A stretch of 40,315 nt of DNA, from the NCBI GenBank assembly GCA_029883975.1, contig JAOUIL010000022.1, forward strand, positions 1 through 40,315, in the 5' to 3' direction. The position numbers and the translations under genes were made by a program. This DNA comes from Betaproteobacteria bacterium (GTDB lineage: Bacteria; Pseudomonadota; Gammaproteobacteria; Burkholderiales; SG8-39). Below, piece after piece: positions 7,195 through 16,485 of the stretch (its first letter is position 1; each line of letters opens with the position of its first letter). Under the pieces are notes generated by a model. The model was not told the DNA's origin, searched no databases, and worked only from the letters and a program-made list of their open reading frames with translations.

Positions 7195-8436
7195 TCAGCC
7201 GCGCCGGAAATACAGCTCTTCGATCAGGGCGAGCGCTGCGCCCGCCGATGCCGGGCGCTGGCCGGGATCCTTGGCGAGCAGTGCGTCGATGAGCGGCTGG
7301 AACTCGTCCTGCGCCCGCGGCAGCGGCGGCGGCGCGTCGTGCAGGTGGCGCTGCATCAGCTCGGCCGGCGTGTCGGCCTCGAACGGCGGGCGCTTGGCGA
7401 GGATCTGGTAGAGCAGCACGCCGGCGCTGTACAGGTCCGAGCGCGCGTCCACGGGCTTGCCGGCGATCATCTCCGGGCTCATGTAGTTGGGCGTGCCGAG
7501 CAGCGTGCCCTGCTGGGTGATGCTGGGCTCGCCGACGATGCGCGCGATGCCGAAGTCGACCATCGCCAGGCCGCCGTCGTCGCGGAACATGACGTTGTGC
7601 GGCTTGAGGTCGCGGTGCACCACGTCGGCCGCGTGCACGTCGCTCAGTGCGGTGAGCAGCTGGCGGAAGATGGACAGGGTCTTGCCCTGGTTCACGTAGT
7701 TCTCGGCGAAGTAGGTGCGCACGTCGCCGCCGCCGATGTACTCCATCAGAATGTAGGCGCTGTTGTCGCTGAAGCCGTAGCTGAAGATGCGCCCCACGTG
7801 CCGGCTGCGGATGCGCCCGAAGATCTCGTACTCGCGCAGGAAGCGGGTGAGGAAGTCGGAGTCGTGGATCAGCTCCTCGCGCAGCACCTTGGCGGCTATC
7901 GGCGTCCCGCCGCCCTCGGGCGCCACCAGGTAGACGCGCGACACCGCGCCCTCGCCCAGCGGGCGCACAAGGCGGTAGCCCGCGATGCGCAGGCCCATCT
8001 GCGGGTTGCCGCTGGCGATGGCTTGCGTGTCGAGCTGCACCGTTTCGTCGTTCGACTGAAGCCCCTTGGCCGTCATGGCGTCCTGGACGATGCGCCGCAG
8101 CTCGTCGCGGTCCAGGCGCTCCTTGGGCAAGTAGTCGTCCGCCCCGGCCTTGATGGCCTGCACCACCACGCTCTCGCTGCCTTCGCCCGTAATCATCACG
8201 ACCGCCGGGCAATGCTCGCGCGCCTTGAAGCGGCGCAGCCACTCCAGGCCGTTCTCCGTCCCGAGCCGATAGTCGAGCAGCACCAGGTCGTAGGCGCCCA
8301 GGTCGAAATCGGCGCCGGGAAAGCCGCCCGCCACGGGGTCGTACATGTCGATCTGCGCCTGCGGCACGGCGAGCTTGAGCATCTCGGCGATCAGCAGCCG
8401 GTAGGACTCGTCGTCGTCGATCGCCAGCACGCGCAT
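7195..8436 (-). CDS. Response-regulator receiver / Ser/Thr kinase fusion
   Basis: This is a 413-residue two-domain protein. Residues 1 to about 125 are a CheY-like receiver: acidic pocket IDDDES, phosphoacceptor D55 in LLDYRLG, T83 in MITGEG and K105 in YLPKERL. Residues from about 152 to the end are a Hanks kinase: GEGAVSRVYLV, PIAAKVL, VVHRDLKPHNVMF, MVDFGIARI, LLGTPNYMSPEM and DLYSAGVLLYQIL. All catalytic residues are present. The arrangement suggests that phosphorelay input, perhaps from the CheA encoded in the same cluster, controls Ser/Thr kinase output; the input is inference. The start is the ATG at 8436, 20 bp after the cheB stop, with GCGGAGCGGGA upstream as ribosome binding site. 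Confidence 0.93.
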   Translation of the reverse strand: MRVLAIDDDESYRLLIAEMLKLAVPQAQIDMYDPVAGGFPGADFDLGAYDLVLLDYRLGTENGLEWLRRFKAREHCPAVVMITGEGSESVVVQAIKAGADDYLPKERLDRDELRRIVQDAMTAKGLQSNDETVQLDTQAIASGNPQMGLRIAGYRLVRPLGEGAVSRVYLVAPEGGGTPIAAKVLREELIHDSDFLTRFLREYEIFGRIRSRHVGRIFSYGFSDNSAYILMEYIGGGDVRTYFAENYVNQGKTLSIFRQLLTALSDVHAADVVHRDLKPHNVMFRDDGGLAMVDFGIARIVGEPSITQQGTLLGTPNYMSPEMIAGKPVDARSDLYSAGVLLYQILAKRPPFEADTPAELMQRHLHDAPPPLPRAQDEFQPLIDALLAKDPGQRPASAGAALALIEELYFRRG

Positions 8437-8456
8437 CGGGTCCCGCTCCGCTCGCG

Positions 8457-9509
8457 TCAGGACGCGTTTCCGGGTCCGGACTGCAGCCGCCCGGCGATGG
8501 ACGGAAGCGACAGCACCTCCATGGCAGCGCCGAGCGCGATGGCCTCGCGCGGCATGCCGAACACGACGCAGGTCGCCTCGTCCTGCACGATGGTGCGCCC
8601 GCCGGCCTGCTTGATCTCCAGCAGCCCCTCGGCGCCGTCCTTGCCGCCGCCAGTGAGCAACACGCCGGTGGCGCCGGAGCCGACGCGCTTGGCCGCCGAG
8701 CGGAACAGGATGTCCACCGACGGCCGGTGCAGGTTGACGGCCTCCGCCTGCGCCAGATGCGCGATGTAGCGCTTCGGCACGTCGGTGCGCCGGATGAGGA
8801 AATGGAGGTCGCCCGGGCCGAGGTAGGCGTGCCCGGGCAGGATCGGCTCGCCGTCCTCGGCCTCCTTCACCGTGATCTCGCAGGCCGCATCCAGCCGGCT
8901 GGCGAGCGGCTTGGAGAAGTTCTCCGGCATGTGCTGCACGATGAGGATCGGCGGCGAGTCGGCCGGCATGGCCTGCAGGATCTCCTGGATGGCGTGCGTC
9001 CCGCCGGTGGACGCGCCGATGAAGATCACCTGCGGCGTGTCCACCGCCTTCTTGCCGGCCGCCTTGCGCCGCGGCGGCACCGGCGTCGGCGGCTTGGGCT
9101 CGCGCGCCACCACGCGCGCGCTGGCGGCGGCGCGGATCTTGTAGGCGATCACGTCGCCGTAGTCCTGGCCGGCGGCCGCGCCGGGGCGCGGCTTGGTGAC
9201 GAAATCCACCGCGCCCATGTCGAGGGCGCGGAACGTGATGTCGGAGCCCGCCTCGGTGTGCGAGGACACCATGATCACCGGCGTGGGCTTCACCTGCATG
9301 AGCTGCTGCAGGAAGGTCAGCCCGTCCATGCCCGGCATCTCGACGTCGAGCGTGATGACGTCGGGCTTGAGCTCGCGCACCATGTCGCGGGCGACGAAGG
9401 CGTCCGGCGCCATGCCGACGACCTGCATGTCGGGCTGCTCGTTGATCACCGCCTTGAGGACGTTGCGCACGAGCGCGGAATCGTCGACCACCAGAACTCG
9501 GATCGTCAT
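8457..9509 (-). CDS. cheB: Chemotaxis protein-glutamate methylesterase CheB (second copy)
   Basis: The 350-residue protein has an N-terminal receiver ([10 protein letters not shown]55 in [12 protein letters not shown]) and a C-terminal methylesterase/deamidase domain. The catalytic triad motifs are visible: serine in [12 protein letters not shown], histidine in VQHMPENFS and aspartate in LLTGGGKDGAEG. CheB removes methyl groups from chemoreceptor glutamates and resets the array. It overlaps cheR by 4 bp (ATGA), and the receiver-kinase gene follows. It is clearly related to the other cheB of the cluster but not a recent duplicate: linkers, the GGG versus GMG variation and the C-terminus differ. 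The two may act on different receptors or take different inputs. Confidence 0.95.
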   Translation of the reverse strand: MTIRVLVVDDSALVRNVLKAVINEQPDMQVVGMAPDAFVARDMVRELKPDVITLDVEMPGMDGLTFLQQLMQVKPTPVIMVSSHTEAGSDITFRALDMGAVDFVTKPRPGAAAGQDYGDVIAYKIRAAASARVVAREPKPPTPVPPRRKAAGKKAVDTPQVIFIGASTGGTHAIQEILQAMPADSPPILIVQHMPENFSKPLASRLDAACEITVKEAEDGEPILPGHAYLGPGDLHFLIRRTDVPKRYIAHLAQAEAVNLHRPSVDILFRSAAKRVGSGATGVLLTGGGKDGAEGLLEIKQAGGRTIVQDEATCVVFGMPREAIALGAAMEVLSLPSIAGRLQSGPGNAS

Positions 9510-10438
9510 CGGGGCTCCTGGCGCGGCATGCGCGGCGGCGGCGCGTCGCTCGCGCCCGGCACGCGCTGGTAGACGGCGTGCGCGACCCGCGTCCAGCGGC
9601 GCACGGCGTGCGCGTAGTACTCGGAATGTCCGGCGAACAGCAGTCCGTCGTCGTGCAGCAAGGGCGCGAACTTCTCCAGAACGGCCATCTGCGTGGCCGC
9701 ATCGAAATAGATCATCACGTTGCGGCAGAAGATCGCCGCGAACGGCCCGCGCCGCGGCCACTCCGGCGCGAGCAGGTTGTGATGCTCGAAGCGTACCATG
9801 CGCGTGACCTCGGCCCGCGGGCGCACCTTGCCCTCGTTCGCCCCCGTGCCCTCGAGAAAGAAGCGCCGCAGGCGCGGCAGCGGGATGTCGCTCGCGCTCG
9901 CGCGCGGATACTCGGCCGCCTGCGCGCGGCGCAGCACGTCGGTGTCCACGTCGGTCGCCAGCACGCGCACCGGCGCCTCGGGTCCGAGCGTCTCCAGCGC
10001 GGTCATGGCGATGCTGTAGGCCTCCTCGCCGGTCGAGCAGCCCGCGCACCAGATTTCCAGCGGCCGCGGCGCGCGCGCCGTGCGCAGCAGGTCGGCGAGG
10101 ATGTCGAAATGCGCGGCCTCGCGGAAGAAGCGCGTCAGGTTGGTGGTGAGCGCGTTGATGAACTGCTGCTGCGCGACGCCGTCGCCGGCCTCGACGATCT
10201 CCAGGAACTCGCGCATGGCGCGCAGCTTGCGGGCGCGCAGCACGCGCGACAGCCGGTTGTACGCCATGTCCATCTTGCCGCCCGACAGCGAGATGCCGGC
10301 GAGCGCGTAGGCGAGCTTGCGCACGCGCTGGAAGTCCGCGTCGGTCATCAGGAACTCGCGTTCGGCGCGCAGCGCCGCGGCCGGATCGTCCGCGTCACGT
10401 GCGCGTCGCCGGCGCTCGGCGAACACCGGGCCGCTCAT
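9506..10438 (-). CDS. cheR: Chemotaxis protein methyltransferase CheR
   Basis: The 310-residue SAM-dependent methyltransferase methylates chemoreceptor glutamates. The N-terminal helical domain ([34 protein letters not shown]) precedes the Rossmann domain with [18 protein letters not shown] (SAM loop) and [11 protein letters not shown]. About 30 extra residues stand before the usual CheR start; an internal ATG at residue 31 ([11 protein letters not shown]) is an alternative start, but the 4-bp overlap with the preceding cheB favours the longer form. The gene sits between two cheB genes and overlaps both by 4 bp, so the three are probably translated in a coupled way. Confidence 0.95.
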   Translation of the reverse strand: MSGPVFAERRRRARDADDPAAALRAEREFLMTDADFQRVRKLAYALAGISLSGGKMDMAYNRLSRVLRARKLRAMREFLEIVEAGDGVAQQQFINALTTNLTRFFREAAHFDILADLLRTARAPRPLEIWCAGCSTGEEAYSIAMTALETLGPEAPVRVLATDVDTDVLRRAQAAEYPRASASDIPLPRLRRFFLEGTGANEGKVRPRAEVTRMVRFEHHNLLAPEWPRRGPFAAIFCRNVMIYFDAATQMAVLEKFAPLLHDDGLLFAGHSEYYAHAVRRWTRVAHAVYQRVPGASDAPPPRMPRQEPR

Positions 10439-11493
10439 ACGCGCACCCCGCGCGGACCGGCCGCCGCCAGGCGCTGCGAGATCGACTCGGCGATGCGCTC
10501 GAGCGGCAGCACCTCGTGCGCGGCTCCCATCGCGATCGCCTCGCGCGGCATGCCGAACACCACGCAGCTCGCCTCGTCCTGGGCGATGGTCCAGGCGCCG
10601 GCCTGGCGCATCTCGAGCAGCGCGCGCGCACCGTCCTTGCCCATGCCGGTGAGCAGCACGCCGATGGCATTCGGGCCGGCGAGCCTGGCCGCCGAGCCGA
10701 ACAGCACGTCCACCGAAGGGCGGTGCCGGTTGACCGGCTCGTCCTGCGACACGCGCACCAGGTAGTCCGAGCCGCTGCGCGCAATACGCAGGTGGTGGTC
10801 CCCGGGCGCCACATAGGCGTGCCCGGGCAGCACCGGCTCGCCGTCCTTTGCCTCGCGCACGGTGACGCGGCAGGACTTGTCCAGGCGCTCGGCATAGCGC
10901 TGCGTGAAGCCGGGCGGCATGTGCAAGGTAATCAGCGTGCCCGGGTAGTCCGGCGGAAAGCTCACCAGCAGGTCGCGGATCGCCTCGGTGCCGCCGGTCG
11001 AGGCGCCGATGAACACCAGCTTCTCCGTGCCCGTGATGCCGGCGGCGGGCAGCGCCGGCGGCAGGCGCGCCCCGGGCAGCGCGCGGCGCACGCGCGCGCG
11101 CGCCGCCATGCGGATCTTGGACACGATTTCCTCGGCCGACTGCGCCAGGCCGCCGGCGATGCCGACGCGCGGCTTGGCGACGAAGTCCACCGCGCCGAGC
11201 TCCAGCGCGCGCATCGTCACCTCGGCGCCGCGCTCGGTGAGCGAGGAGATCATGAGCACCGGCGTGGGCCGCAGCTGCATGAGGCGCGCCAGGAACTCCA
11301 GCCCGTTCATGCGCGGCATCTCCACGTCGAGCGTGATGACATCGGGATTCATCTCGCGCACCAGCGTGCGCGCGGCGATGGGATCGCGCGCCGCCCCCAC
11401 GATCTCCATGTCCGGCTGCTCGCGCACGATCGCGGTAAGCAGCGCGCGCACCAGCGCCGAGTCGTCGACGATCAGGACGCGGATCGCCGCCAT
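10435..11493 (-). CDS. cheB: Chemotaxis protein-glutamate methylesterase CheB (first copy)
   Basis: The 352-residue protein has a receiver domain ([13 protein letters not shown]56 in [12 protein letters not shown]) and a methylesterase domain with [12 protein letters not shown] (serine), TLHMPPGFT (histidine) and [12 protein letters not shown] (aspartate). It follows cheD by only 4 bp and overlaps cheR by 4 bp. In chemotaxis operons CheB demethylates and deamidates receptors when phosphorylated by CheA, opposing CheR. The canonical GMGKDGA motif and the place next to cheD make this the more orthodox of the two copies. Having two in one operon is unusual. Confidence 0.95.
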   Translation of the reverse strand: MAAIRVLIVDDSALVRALLTAIVREQPDMEIVGAARDPIAARTLVREMNPDVITLDVEMPRMNGLEFLARLMQLRPTPVLMISSLTERGAEVTMRALELGAVDFVAKPRVGIAGGLAQSAEEIVSKIRMAARARVRRALPGARLPPALPAAGITGTEKLVFIGASTGGTEAIRDLLVSFPPDYPGTLITLHMPPGFTQRYAERLDKSCRVTVREAKDGEPVLPGHAYVAPGDHHLRIARSGSDYLVRVSQDEPVNRHRPSVDVLFGSAARLAGPNAIGVLLTGMGKDGARALLEMRQAGAWTIAQDEASCVVFGMPREAIAMGAAHEVLPLERIAESISQRLAAAGPRGVRV

Positions 11494-11497
11494 GCGT

Positions 11498-12130
11498 TCA
11501 GCCGAACAGCTCGATCTGGCCGTGGCCTTCCTTCGCCAGCCGCGCGCGGTACTCGCGCTCGCGGCGCTCGAGCGTGTCGTTCTGCACGCTGCGCAGGGTC
11601 TTGGACATCAGGCGGCCGGTGGCCGGGAAATAGTAGATCTTGCGCGCGTGCGGCCCGCCCAGGTCCTGGCCCACCAGGCGGATGCTCTCGGCACCGAGGA
11701 AGCGGGTGACGAACGCGGCATTGCGCTCGCCCACGGTGTTCGCGCCGAAGCCGCGCAGCACGTTGCCGCCGCCAACCACCTTCGCTTCCAGCCGCTCGCG
11801 CCGCGCGCCGCGGCGCAGGATGTCGTTGATCAGCACCTCCATGGCATACACGCCATAACGCATCGGCTGGCTGGCCACCGACTCGTCGGCCGTCGCCTCG
11901 GGCAGCATGAAGTGGTTCAGTCCGCCGATGCGCGCCACCGGGTCGCGGATGCAGGCCGAGACGCAGGAGCCGAGCACTGTCACCAGCACCATGTCGAGCG
12001 CCGTGACGTAGCACTCCCCGGGCTGGATCTTCGCCGCCTCGCGGCCCATCGCCTGGTCGAAGTACAGCGCCGGGCTTCGGGTGCCCGGCCAGGACTCGTC
12101 CAGTTCCTGCGCCGCCTGCGACTTGGTCAT
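11498..12130 (-). CDS. cheD: Chemoreceptor glutamine deamidase CheD
   Basis: The 210-residue protein carries the CheD core: [14 protein letters not shown] with the catalytic cysteine, [11 protein letters not shown] with the catalytic histidine, and KVVGGGNVL. CheD deamidates receptor glutamines and can stimulate CheY-P phosphatases of the CheC type; no cheC is visible here. About 30 residues of extra N-terminal sequence ([19 protein letters not shown]) precede the core, as in many proteobacterial CheDs. The C-terminus ends GQIELFG, which resembles the C-terminal GGAIELF of the CheZ-like protein of this cluster. The ATG at 12130 follows cheW by 7 bp. Confidence 0.95.
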   Translation of the reverse strand: MTKSQAAQELDESWPGTRSPALYFDQAMGREAAKIQPGECYVTALDMVLVTVLGSCVSACIRDPVARIGGLNHFMLPEATADESVASQPMRYGVYAMEVLINDILRRGARRERLEAKVVGGGNVLRGFGANTVGERNAAFVTRFLGAESIRLVGQDLGGPHARKIYYFPATGRLMSKTLRSVQNDTLERREREYRARLAKEGHGQIELFG

Positions 12131-12137
12131 GCGCCGC

Positions 12138-12635
12138 TCAGGCCGCGCTCTGTGCGCCGGCCGTCTCCAGCAGCCCCATCTCGCGGCTCGACATCAGGCC
12201 GTCGATGTCCACCACGATCAGCAGGCGCGGGCCGAGGATGGCCACGCCCTGCAGGTACTCGGCGCGCAGCACGCCTGCGATCTCGGGCGCCGGACGCAGG
12301 TCGGAGGGCTTGAGCACCACCACGTCGGACACGCCGTCCACCACCATGCCGATGGTGCGCCTGCCGAGGTTGATGACGATGACGATGGTGGTGGCGTCGT
12401 ACTCCGCCTTGCCGACGTTGAAGCGCAGCCGCAGGTCGACCACCGGCACCACGGTGCCGCGCAGGTTCATCACGCCCTTGATGAACGCCGGCACGTTGGC
12501 GATGCGCGTCACGCCCTCGTAGGTGCGGATCTCCTGCACCTTGAGGATGTCGACCACGTACTCCTCTCCGCCGAGCGAGAAGGCGAGGTACTCGCGTCCC
12601 TGACCGTCGTCCTGCGCCTGCGGTTTGTCGTCCAT
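12138..12635 (-). CDS. cheW: Chemotaxis adaptor CheW
   Basis: This 165-residue cytoplasmic adaptor couples CheA to chemoreceptors. Typical CheW stretches are YLAFSLGGEEYVVDILKVQE, NVPAFIKGVMNLRGTVVPVV and GLMSSREMGLLE near the end. I chose the ATG at 12635 because it has the purine-rich motif GGGAGAGG about 4 nt upstream; an in-frame ATG at 12668 would add eleven unrelated residues and overlap the receptor gene stop. It lies between the receptor gene (17 bp upstream) and cheD (7 bp downstream). Confidence 0.96.
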   Translation of the reverse strand: MDDKPQAQDDGQGREYLAFSLGGEEYVVDILKVQEIRTYEGVTRIANVPAFIKGVMNLRGTVVPVVDLRLRFNVGKAEYDATTIVIVINLGRRTIGMVVDGVSDVVVLKPSDLRPAPEIAGVLRAEYLQGVAILGPRLLIVVDIDGLMSSREMGLLETAGAQSAA

Positions 12636-12652
12636 GCGCCTCTCCCGGGGGC

Positions 12653-13942
12653 TCAGATCTCTTTCCACTCGCCTTCCTCTCGCTTGCCGGCATCCAGCGC
12701 GGGCGTGAAGCGCGGCGCCTCCTTCGGCGGCTGCCTCAGGCGCGCCGCGCGTTGTGCCAGCGGCCTCGCGGGCGGCGGCGCCGCCGGCCGCGCCGGCGCC
12801 TGCGCGACGGGCCGCGGCGCGGGCGCCGGCCGCGGCTCGCCCGCCGGCGCGCCCCCGGCCTGCGCGATGCGGAACCGCGACAACACCTGCATCATCGTGC
12901 GCGCCTGGCCCGCCATGCTGTCCGTGGCCGCCGCCGCGCGCTCCACGAGCGCGGCATTCTGCTGCACGACCTGGTCCATCTGCGTCACCGCGGCGCTGAC
13001 CTGCTCGATGCCCGAGAGCTGCTCGCTGGAGGCCGCGGCGATCTCGCCCATGATGTCGGTGACGCGCTTCACCGCCGCCAGCAGCTCGTCCATGGTCTTG
13101 CCCGCCGACTCCACCTGGCGGGTGCCTGCGTCCACGCGCCCCACCGATTCCTGGATCAGCGCCTTGATCTGCTTGGCCGCCTCGGCGGAGCGCTGCGCCA
13201 GGCTCCTCACCTCGGAGGCGACCACGGCGAAGCCGCGGCCCTGCTCGCCCGCGCGCGCCGCTTCCACCGCCGCGTTGAGCGCCAGGATGTTCGTCTGGAA
13301 GGCGATGCCGTCGATGACGCCAATGATATCCGCGATCTTCTTGGACGACTCGGTGATGCCGCTCATCGTGTCCACCACGCCGCGCACCGCCGTCCCGCCG
13401 CGCGCCGCCACCTCCGAGGCGCCGGCGGCCAGCTGGTTTGCCTGCGCGGCGTTCCCGGCATTCTGCTTCACAGTCGAGGTGAGCTCCTCCATGCTGGAGG
13501 AGGTCTCCTCCAGGCTCGAGGCCTGCTGCTGCGTGCGGTTGGACAGGTCCGCGTTGCCGCGCGCGATCTCGGCAGCCGCCGCGCTCACGCTGTCGGCCGA
13601 GCGCCGCACGTTGCCGACCGCGCCGGCGAGCTCCTCACGCAGCCTTCCGAGGGCGCCGAGCAGCTGGCCGAGCTCATCGCGACCCGCCGCGGCCGGCCGC
13701 GCCTCGAGATCTCCCGCGGCCATCGCCTGCGCCGCGCGCACCGCTTCTGCGAGGGGCCGTACGATCATGCGCCGCACCCACCACGCGCAGACCGCCGCGA
13801 TCGCCACCGCCAGCGCGACGACCGCTGCGGTGCTCGCGGCGCCGTGCGCCGCGCCTGCGGCGTAGCCCGCCGCCAGGCCGACGGCCAGCAGCCCTGCCAG
13901 GAACACGAAGATCACCTTGTTGCCGATGCTATGCCAGATCAC
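12653..13942 (-). CDS. Methyl-accepting chemotaxis protein without periplasmic sensor domain
   Basis: The 429-residue receptor has two membrane segments (about residues 10-30 and 39-56) joined by a loop of only about eight residues, so there is no periplasmic ligand domain. A HAMP-like segment follows ([20 protein letters not shown]), then the coiled-coil signalling domain with the conserved hairpin [20 protein letters not shown] and [20 protein letters not shown]. The last about 70 residues are Pro/Ala-rich and end GEWKEI, which looks like a degenerate CheR/CheB-tethering pentapeptide: the tryptophan is kept but the terminal aromatic is isoleucine. The signal may come from the membrane, the cytoplasm or partner proteins. 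The start overlaps the cheA stop by 14 bp. Confidence 0.95.
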   Translation of the reverse strand: MIWHSIGNKVIFVFLAGLLAVGLAAGYAAGAAHGAASTAAVVALAVAIAAVCAWWVRRMIVRPLAEAVRAAQAMAAGDLEARPAAAGRDELGQLLGALGRLREELAGAVGNVRRSADSVSAAAAEIARGNADLSNRTQQQASSLEETSSSMEELTSTVKQNAGNAAQANQLAAGASEVAARGGTAVRGVVDTMSGITESSKKIADIIGVIDGIAFQTNILALNAAVEAARAGEQGRGFAVVASEVRSLAQRSAEAAKQIKALIQESVGRVDAGTRQVESAGKTMDELLAAVKRVTDIMGEIAAASSEQLSGIEQVSAAVTQMDQVVQQNAALVERAAAATDSMAGQARTMMQVLSRFRIAQAGGAPAGEPRPAPAPRPVAQAPARPAAPPPARPLAQRAARLRQPPKEAPRFTPALDAGKREEGEWKEI

Positions 13943-16055
13943 GCTGAGTCTCCCCTGCGGCCGCCCGCCCGAATCCGCCCGCGCGCTGCACCAGCGCCTC
14001 GACGTCGAGGATCAGCCCGACCGCGCCGCTGCCAAGAATGGTCGCGCCGGCCAGCCCATGCACGCGGCGGAAGTTCGCCTCCAGATTCTTCACGACTACC
14101 TGCTGCTGCCCGAGCAGCGCATCCACCGCCAGCGCCGCGCGCCGGCCGGCGTTTTCCACCACGACCAGCACGCCTTCGGTGATCGGCAGCGCCTCGGCGA
14201 CGCCAAGGACCTCGGCGAGCGGCAGCACCGGCAGCACCTCGCCGCGCAGCTGCAGCGCGCGCCGCGCGCCGCCGATCGACTTCAGGTCTTCCGGCGCGGG
14301 GCGCAGCGACTCGATGATGGCGTTCAGCGGCAGGATGTAGATCTCGTCGCCCAGCGCAAGCTCCATGCCGTCCATGATGGCCAGCGTCAGCGGCAGGCGC
14401 ACGGTCATGCGCGTGCCCTTGTCGGGCTGGGTAGACACCTCCACGTTCCCGCCGAACTCGCGCACGTTGCGCCGCACGACGTCCATGCCGACGCCGCGCC
14501 CGGACACGTCGGATACCTGTTCGGCCGTGGAGAAGCCGGGCGCGAAGATCAGGTCCCACAGCTTGGCATCGGACGAGGACTCGTCGATCTGCATGCCCAT
14601 CTCGCGCGCGCGCCGCACGATCTTCTCGCGCGGCAGCCCGGCGCCGTCGTCCTCGACCTCGATCACCACGTTGCCGCCTTCGTGGCGCGCGCGCAGCCAC
14701 ACCGTGCCGCGCACCGGCTTGCCCGCCGCGGTGCGCATCGCCGAAGGCTCGATGCCGTGATCGAGGCTGTTGCGCACCAGGTGCGTGAGCGGATCGATCA
14801 GCCGCTCCATCAGCCCGCGGTCGAGCTCCGTGGTCTCGCCCTCCATGCGCAGCTCGGCCACCTTGCCCAGGCGCGCCGACAGGTCGCGCACCAGCCGCGG
14901 AAAGCGCGCGAACACGCCGGCGATCGGGATCATGCGGATCGACAGCGCCGCCTCCTGCAGCTCGCGCATGTTGCGCTCGACGCTGGCGAGCGCGCTGCCC
15001 AGAGCGCTCGAGGAGAAGGCCTGCTCGCTCGCGGCGCCGCTGCGGATCATGGACACGCCGATCATCATCTCGCCCGTCAGGTTGATCAGGCGGTCGACCT
15101 TCTGCGCGCTGACGCGAATCGAGACTGCGTCGGCGTCCGCGACCGGCGCGCCGCCGCGTCGGTCGCCCGTGCGGCGGTCGCCCTGGCGCCGGTCGCCGGC
15201 GCGCCGGTCGCGCGCTTGCGCCTGCGTTCCCTGCAGGCGCTCGGGCAGGTTCTCGTCGAAGAAGCCGAAGTCCGCGGCCGGACGCGCCGCGGGCGCGGGT
15301 GCCGGCGCGGCAGCGAGCTGCGCCGGCAGGTTTTCCTCGAAGAAGCCGAAATCGGCTGCCGCCTCGGTGGCGGGCAGGCGCATGCACTCCGGCGGCAGCA
15401 CGAAGGCGAGGCCTTCGCGCATTTGCGCTGCATCCACGCCGGCGGGCAGCACCAGCCGGGCGCTGCCGTCTTCCTGCAGCTGCCGCGCACTCCCGGCGAA
15501 CGCCGCCGGCGTCGTGCCCGCAAGTTGGGCGACCTGTTCGATCAGCTGCGCGACCGCCAGTGCGCCGCGCTCGCGGCCGGCAGGCCAGGAAAGCTCCAGC
15601 GTCTGCGCGTCGGCCACGGCGGCGGCGGGCCGCGCCGCGGCTGTCTGCCCGACCGCGGCAGGCGCGCCCCGCGCCGCCAGCTTGCGCAGCGCGGCGGACT
15701 GCGCCTCGGCCTGCGCCGCATCCGCCGGCCGTCCGGCGCGCGCGGCCGACAGCGCCTGCTGCAGGAAGTCGCGCGCGCCGAGCGCCGCGTCGACGATCGC
15801 GTTCGTCACCTGCAGGCCGCCGCGCCGTGCGGCGTCGAGCAGCGTCTCGAGCTCGTGCGTCACCTGCGCGATCTCGGCGAAGCCGAACATGTTGGCACCG
15901 CCCTTGATCGAATGCGCCGCGCGGAAGATGCCGTCCACGTCCTCGCGGTCCGGATCAGCCGGGTCCAGCGCCACCAGCCGGCGTTCCATGTCGGCCAGAT
16001 GCTCGGCGGCCTCCTCGAAGAAGACCGCGTGGAACTGTGTCAGGTCGACGGCCAT
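13929..16055 (-). CDS. cheA: Chemotaxis sensor histidine kinase CheA
   Basis: The 708-residue kinase phosphorylates CheY and CheB. Domains in order: HPt domain with phosphoacceptor H48 ([16 protein letters not shown]); a low-complexity linker; dimerisation domain ([14 protein letters not shown]); the HATPase with [12 protein letters not shown] (N box), DDGAGL (G1) and [10 protein letters not shown] (G2); and a C-terminal CheW-like domain. The linker (about 110-305) is unusual. Residues 235-244 and 262-271 are near copies of [10 protein letters not shown], and residues 283-302 are four tandem DRRxG units. A recognisable P2 domain for CheY binding is not obvious there, so these motifs may replace it. 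The ATG at 16055 lies 16 bp after the cheY stop. Confidence 0.96.
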   Translation of the reverse strand: MAVDLTQFHAVFFEEAAEHLADMERRLVALDPADPDREDVDGIFRAAHSIKGGANMFGFAEIAQVTHELETLLDAARRGGLQVTNAIVDAALGARDFLQQALSAARAGRPADAAQAEAQSAALRKLAARGAPAAVGQTAAARPAAAVADAQTLELSWPAGRERGALAVAQLIEQVAQLAGTTPAAFAGSARQLQEDGSARLVLPAGVDAAQMREGLAFVLPPECMRLPATEAAADFGFFEENLPAQLAAAPAPAPAARPAADFGFFDENLPERLQGTQAQARDRRAGDRRQGDRRTGDRRGGAPVADADAVSIRVSAQKVDRLINLTGEMMIGVSMIRSGAASEQAFSSSALGSALASVERNMRELQEAALSIRMIPIAGVFARFPRLVRDLSARLGKVAELRMEGETTELDRGLMERLIDPLTHLVRNSLDHGIEPSAMRTAAGKPVRGTVWLRARHEGGNVVIEVEDDGAGLPREKIVRRAREMGMQIDESSSDAKLWDLIFAPGFSTAEQVSDVSGRGVGMDVVRRNVREFGGNVEVSTQPDKGTRMTVRLPLTLAIMDGMELALGDEIYILPLNAIIESLRPAPEDLKSIGGARRALQLRGEVLPVLPLAEVLGVAEALPITEGVLVVVENAGRRAALAVDALLGQQQVVVKNLEANFRRVHGLAGATILGSGAVGLILDVEALVQRAGGFGRAAAGETQRDLA
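15150..15209 (-). repeat. Four tandem 15-bp coding repeats (DRRxG) in cheA
   Basis: Four consecutive 5-residue units ([20 protein letters not shown]) are encoded by 15-bp repeats in the linker of CheA between the second FGFF motif and the dimerisation domain. The stretch is strongly basic. Copy number could vary by slippage between strains. Confidence 0.85.
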
Positions 16056-16071
16056 GCGACTCCCGTGCGGC

Positions 16072-16437
16072 TCAGCCGGTGAACTTGCGTACCACTTCGA
16101 GCAGGCGGTTCGGGTCGAACGGCTTCACCATCCAGCCGGTCGCGCCCGCCGCGCGCCCCTTGCTCTTCATCTCGTCGGAGGATTCCGTCGTCAGCATGAT
16201 GATCGGCTTGGAGGCGTACGCCGGCAGCTTGCGCAGCGCGCCGATCAGCGAGATGCCGTCGCCGCCGGCCATGTTCTGGTCGGTGAGCACCAGGTCGAAC
16301 TCGCGCTCCAGCGCCATGGCGATCGCCTCGTCCGGGCTGGTCGCCTGCACGACCTCGTAGCCCGCGCCCTTCAGGATGAAGGCGAGCATCTGGCGCATCG
16401 ACGCCGAATCGTCCACCGTGAGTATGGCTTTGCTCAT
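16072..16437 (-). CDS. cheY: Chemotaxis response regulator CheY
   Basis: The 121-residue single-domain receiver has the acidic pocket TVDDSASMRQML, phosphoacceptor D53 (LTDQNM), LTTESSDE (conserved Thr) and WMVKPFDPN (conserved Lys). This is the CheY form common in betaproteobacterial chemotaxis clusters. It carries no output domain, so it must act by binding a partner: a flagellar switch, a pilus motor or another target. None of those is encoded in the window. AAGGAG lies about 11 nt before the ATG at 16437. It sits between the CheZ-like gene (48 bp upstream) and cheA. Confidence 0.95.
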   Translation of the reverse strand: MSKAILTVDDSASMRQMLAFILKGAGYEVVQATSPDEAIAMALEREFDLVLTDQNMAGGDGISLIGALRKLPAYASKPIIMLTTESSDEMKSKGRAAGATGWMVKPFDPNRLLEVVRKFTG

Positions 16438-16485
16438 ATCGCATCGCTCCTTCGCATGGCTGCTGCTGTCCTTGCCGTCGCGCGG

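Noticed and set aside
4731-7292. Very long plus-strand open frame opposite the phosphatase and kinase genes
   Set aside because: Mostly Arg/Ala/Pro sequence without domains; the minus strand carries intact bactofilin, PP2C and kinase genes.
12138-12668. Longer CheW starting at the ATG at 12668
   Set aside because: It would add eleven unrelated residues overlapping the receptor gene, while the ATG at 12635 has a clear ribosome binding site and fits the family.
15150-15209. Regular 15-bp repeats considered as CRISPR or intergenic tandem repeat
   Set aside because: They are in frame, encode DRRxG units in CheA and have no unique spacers.
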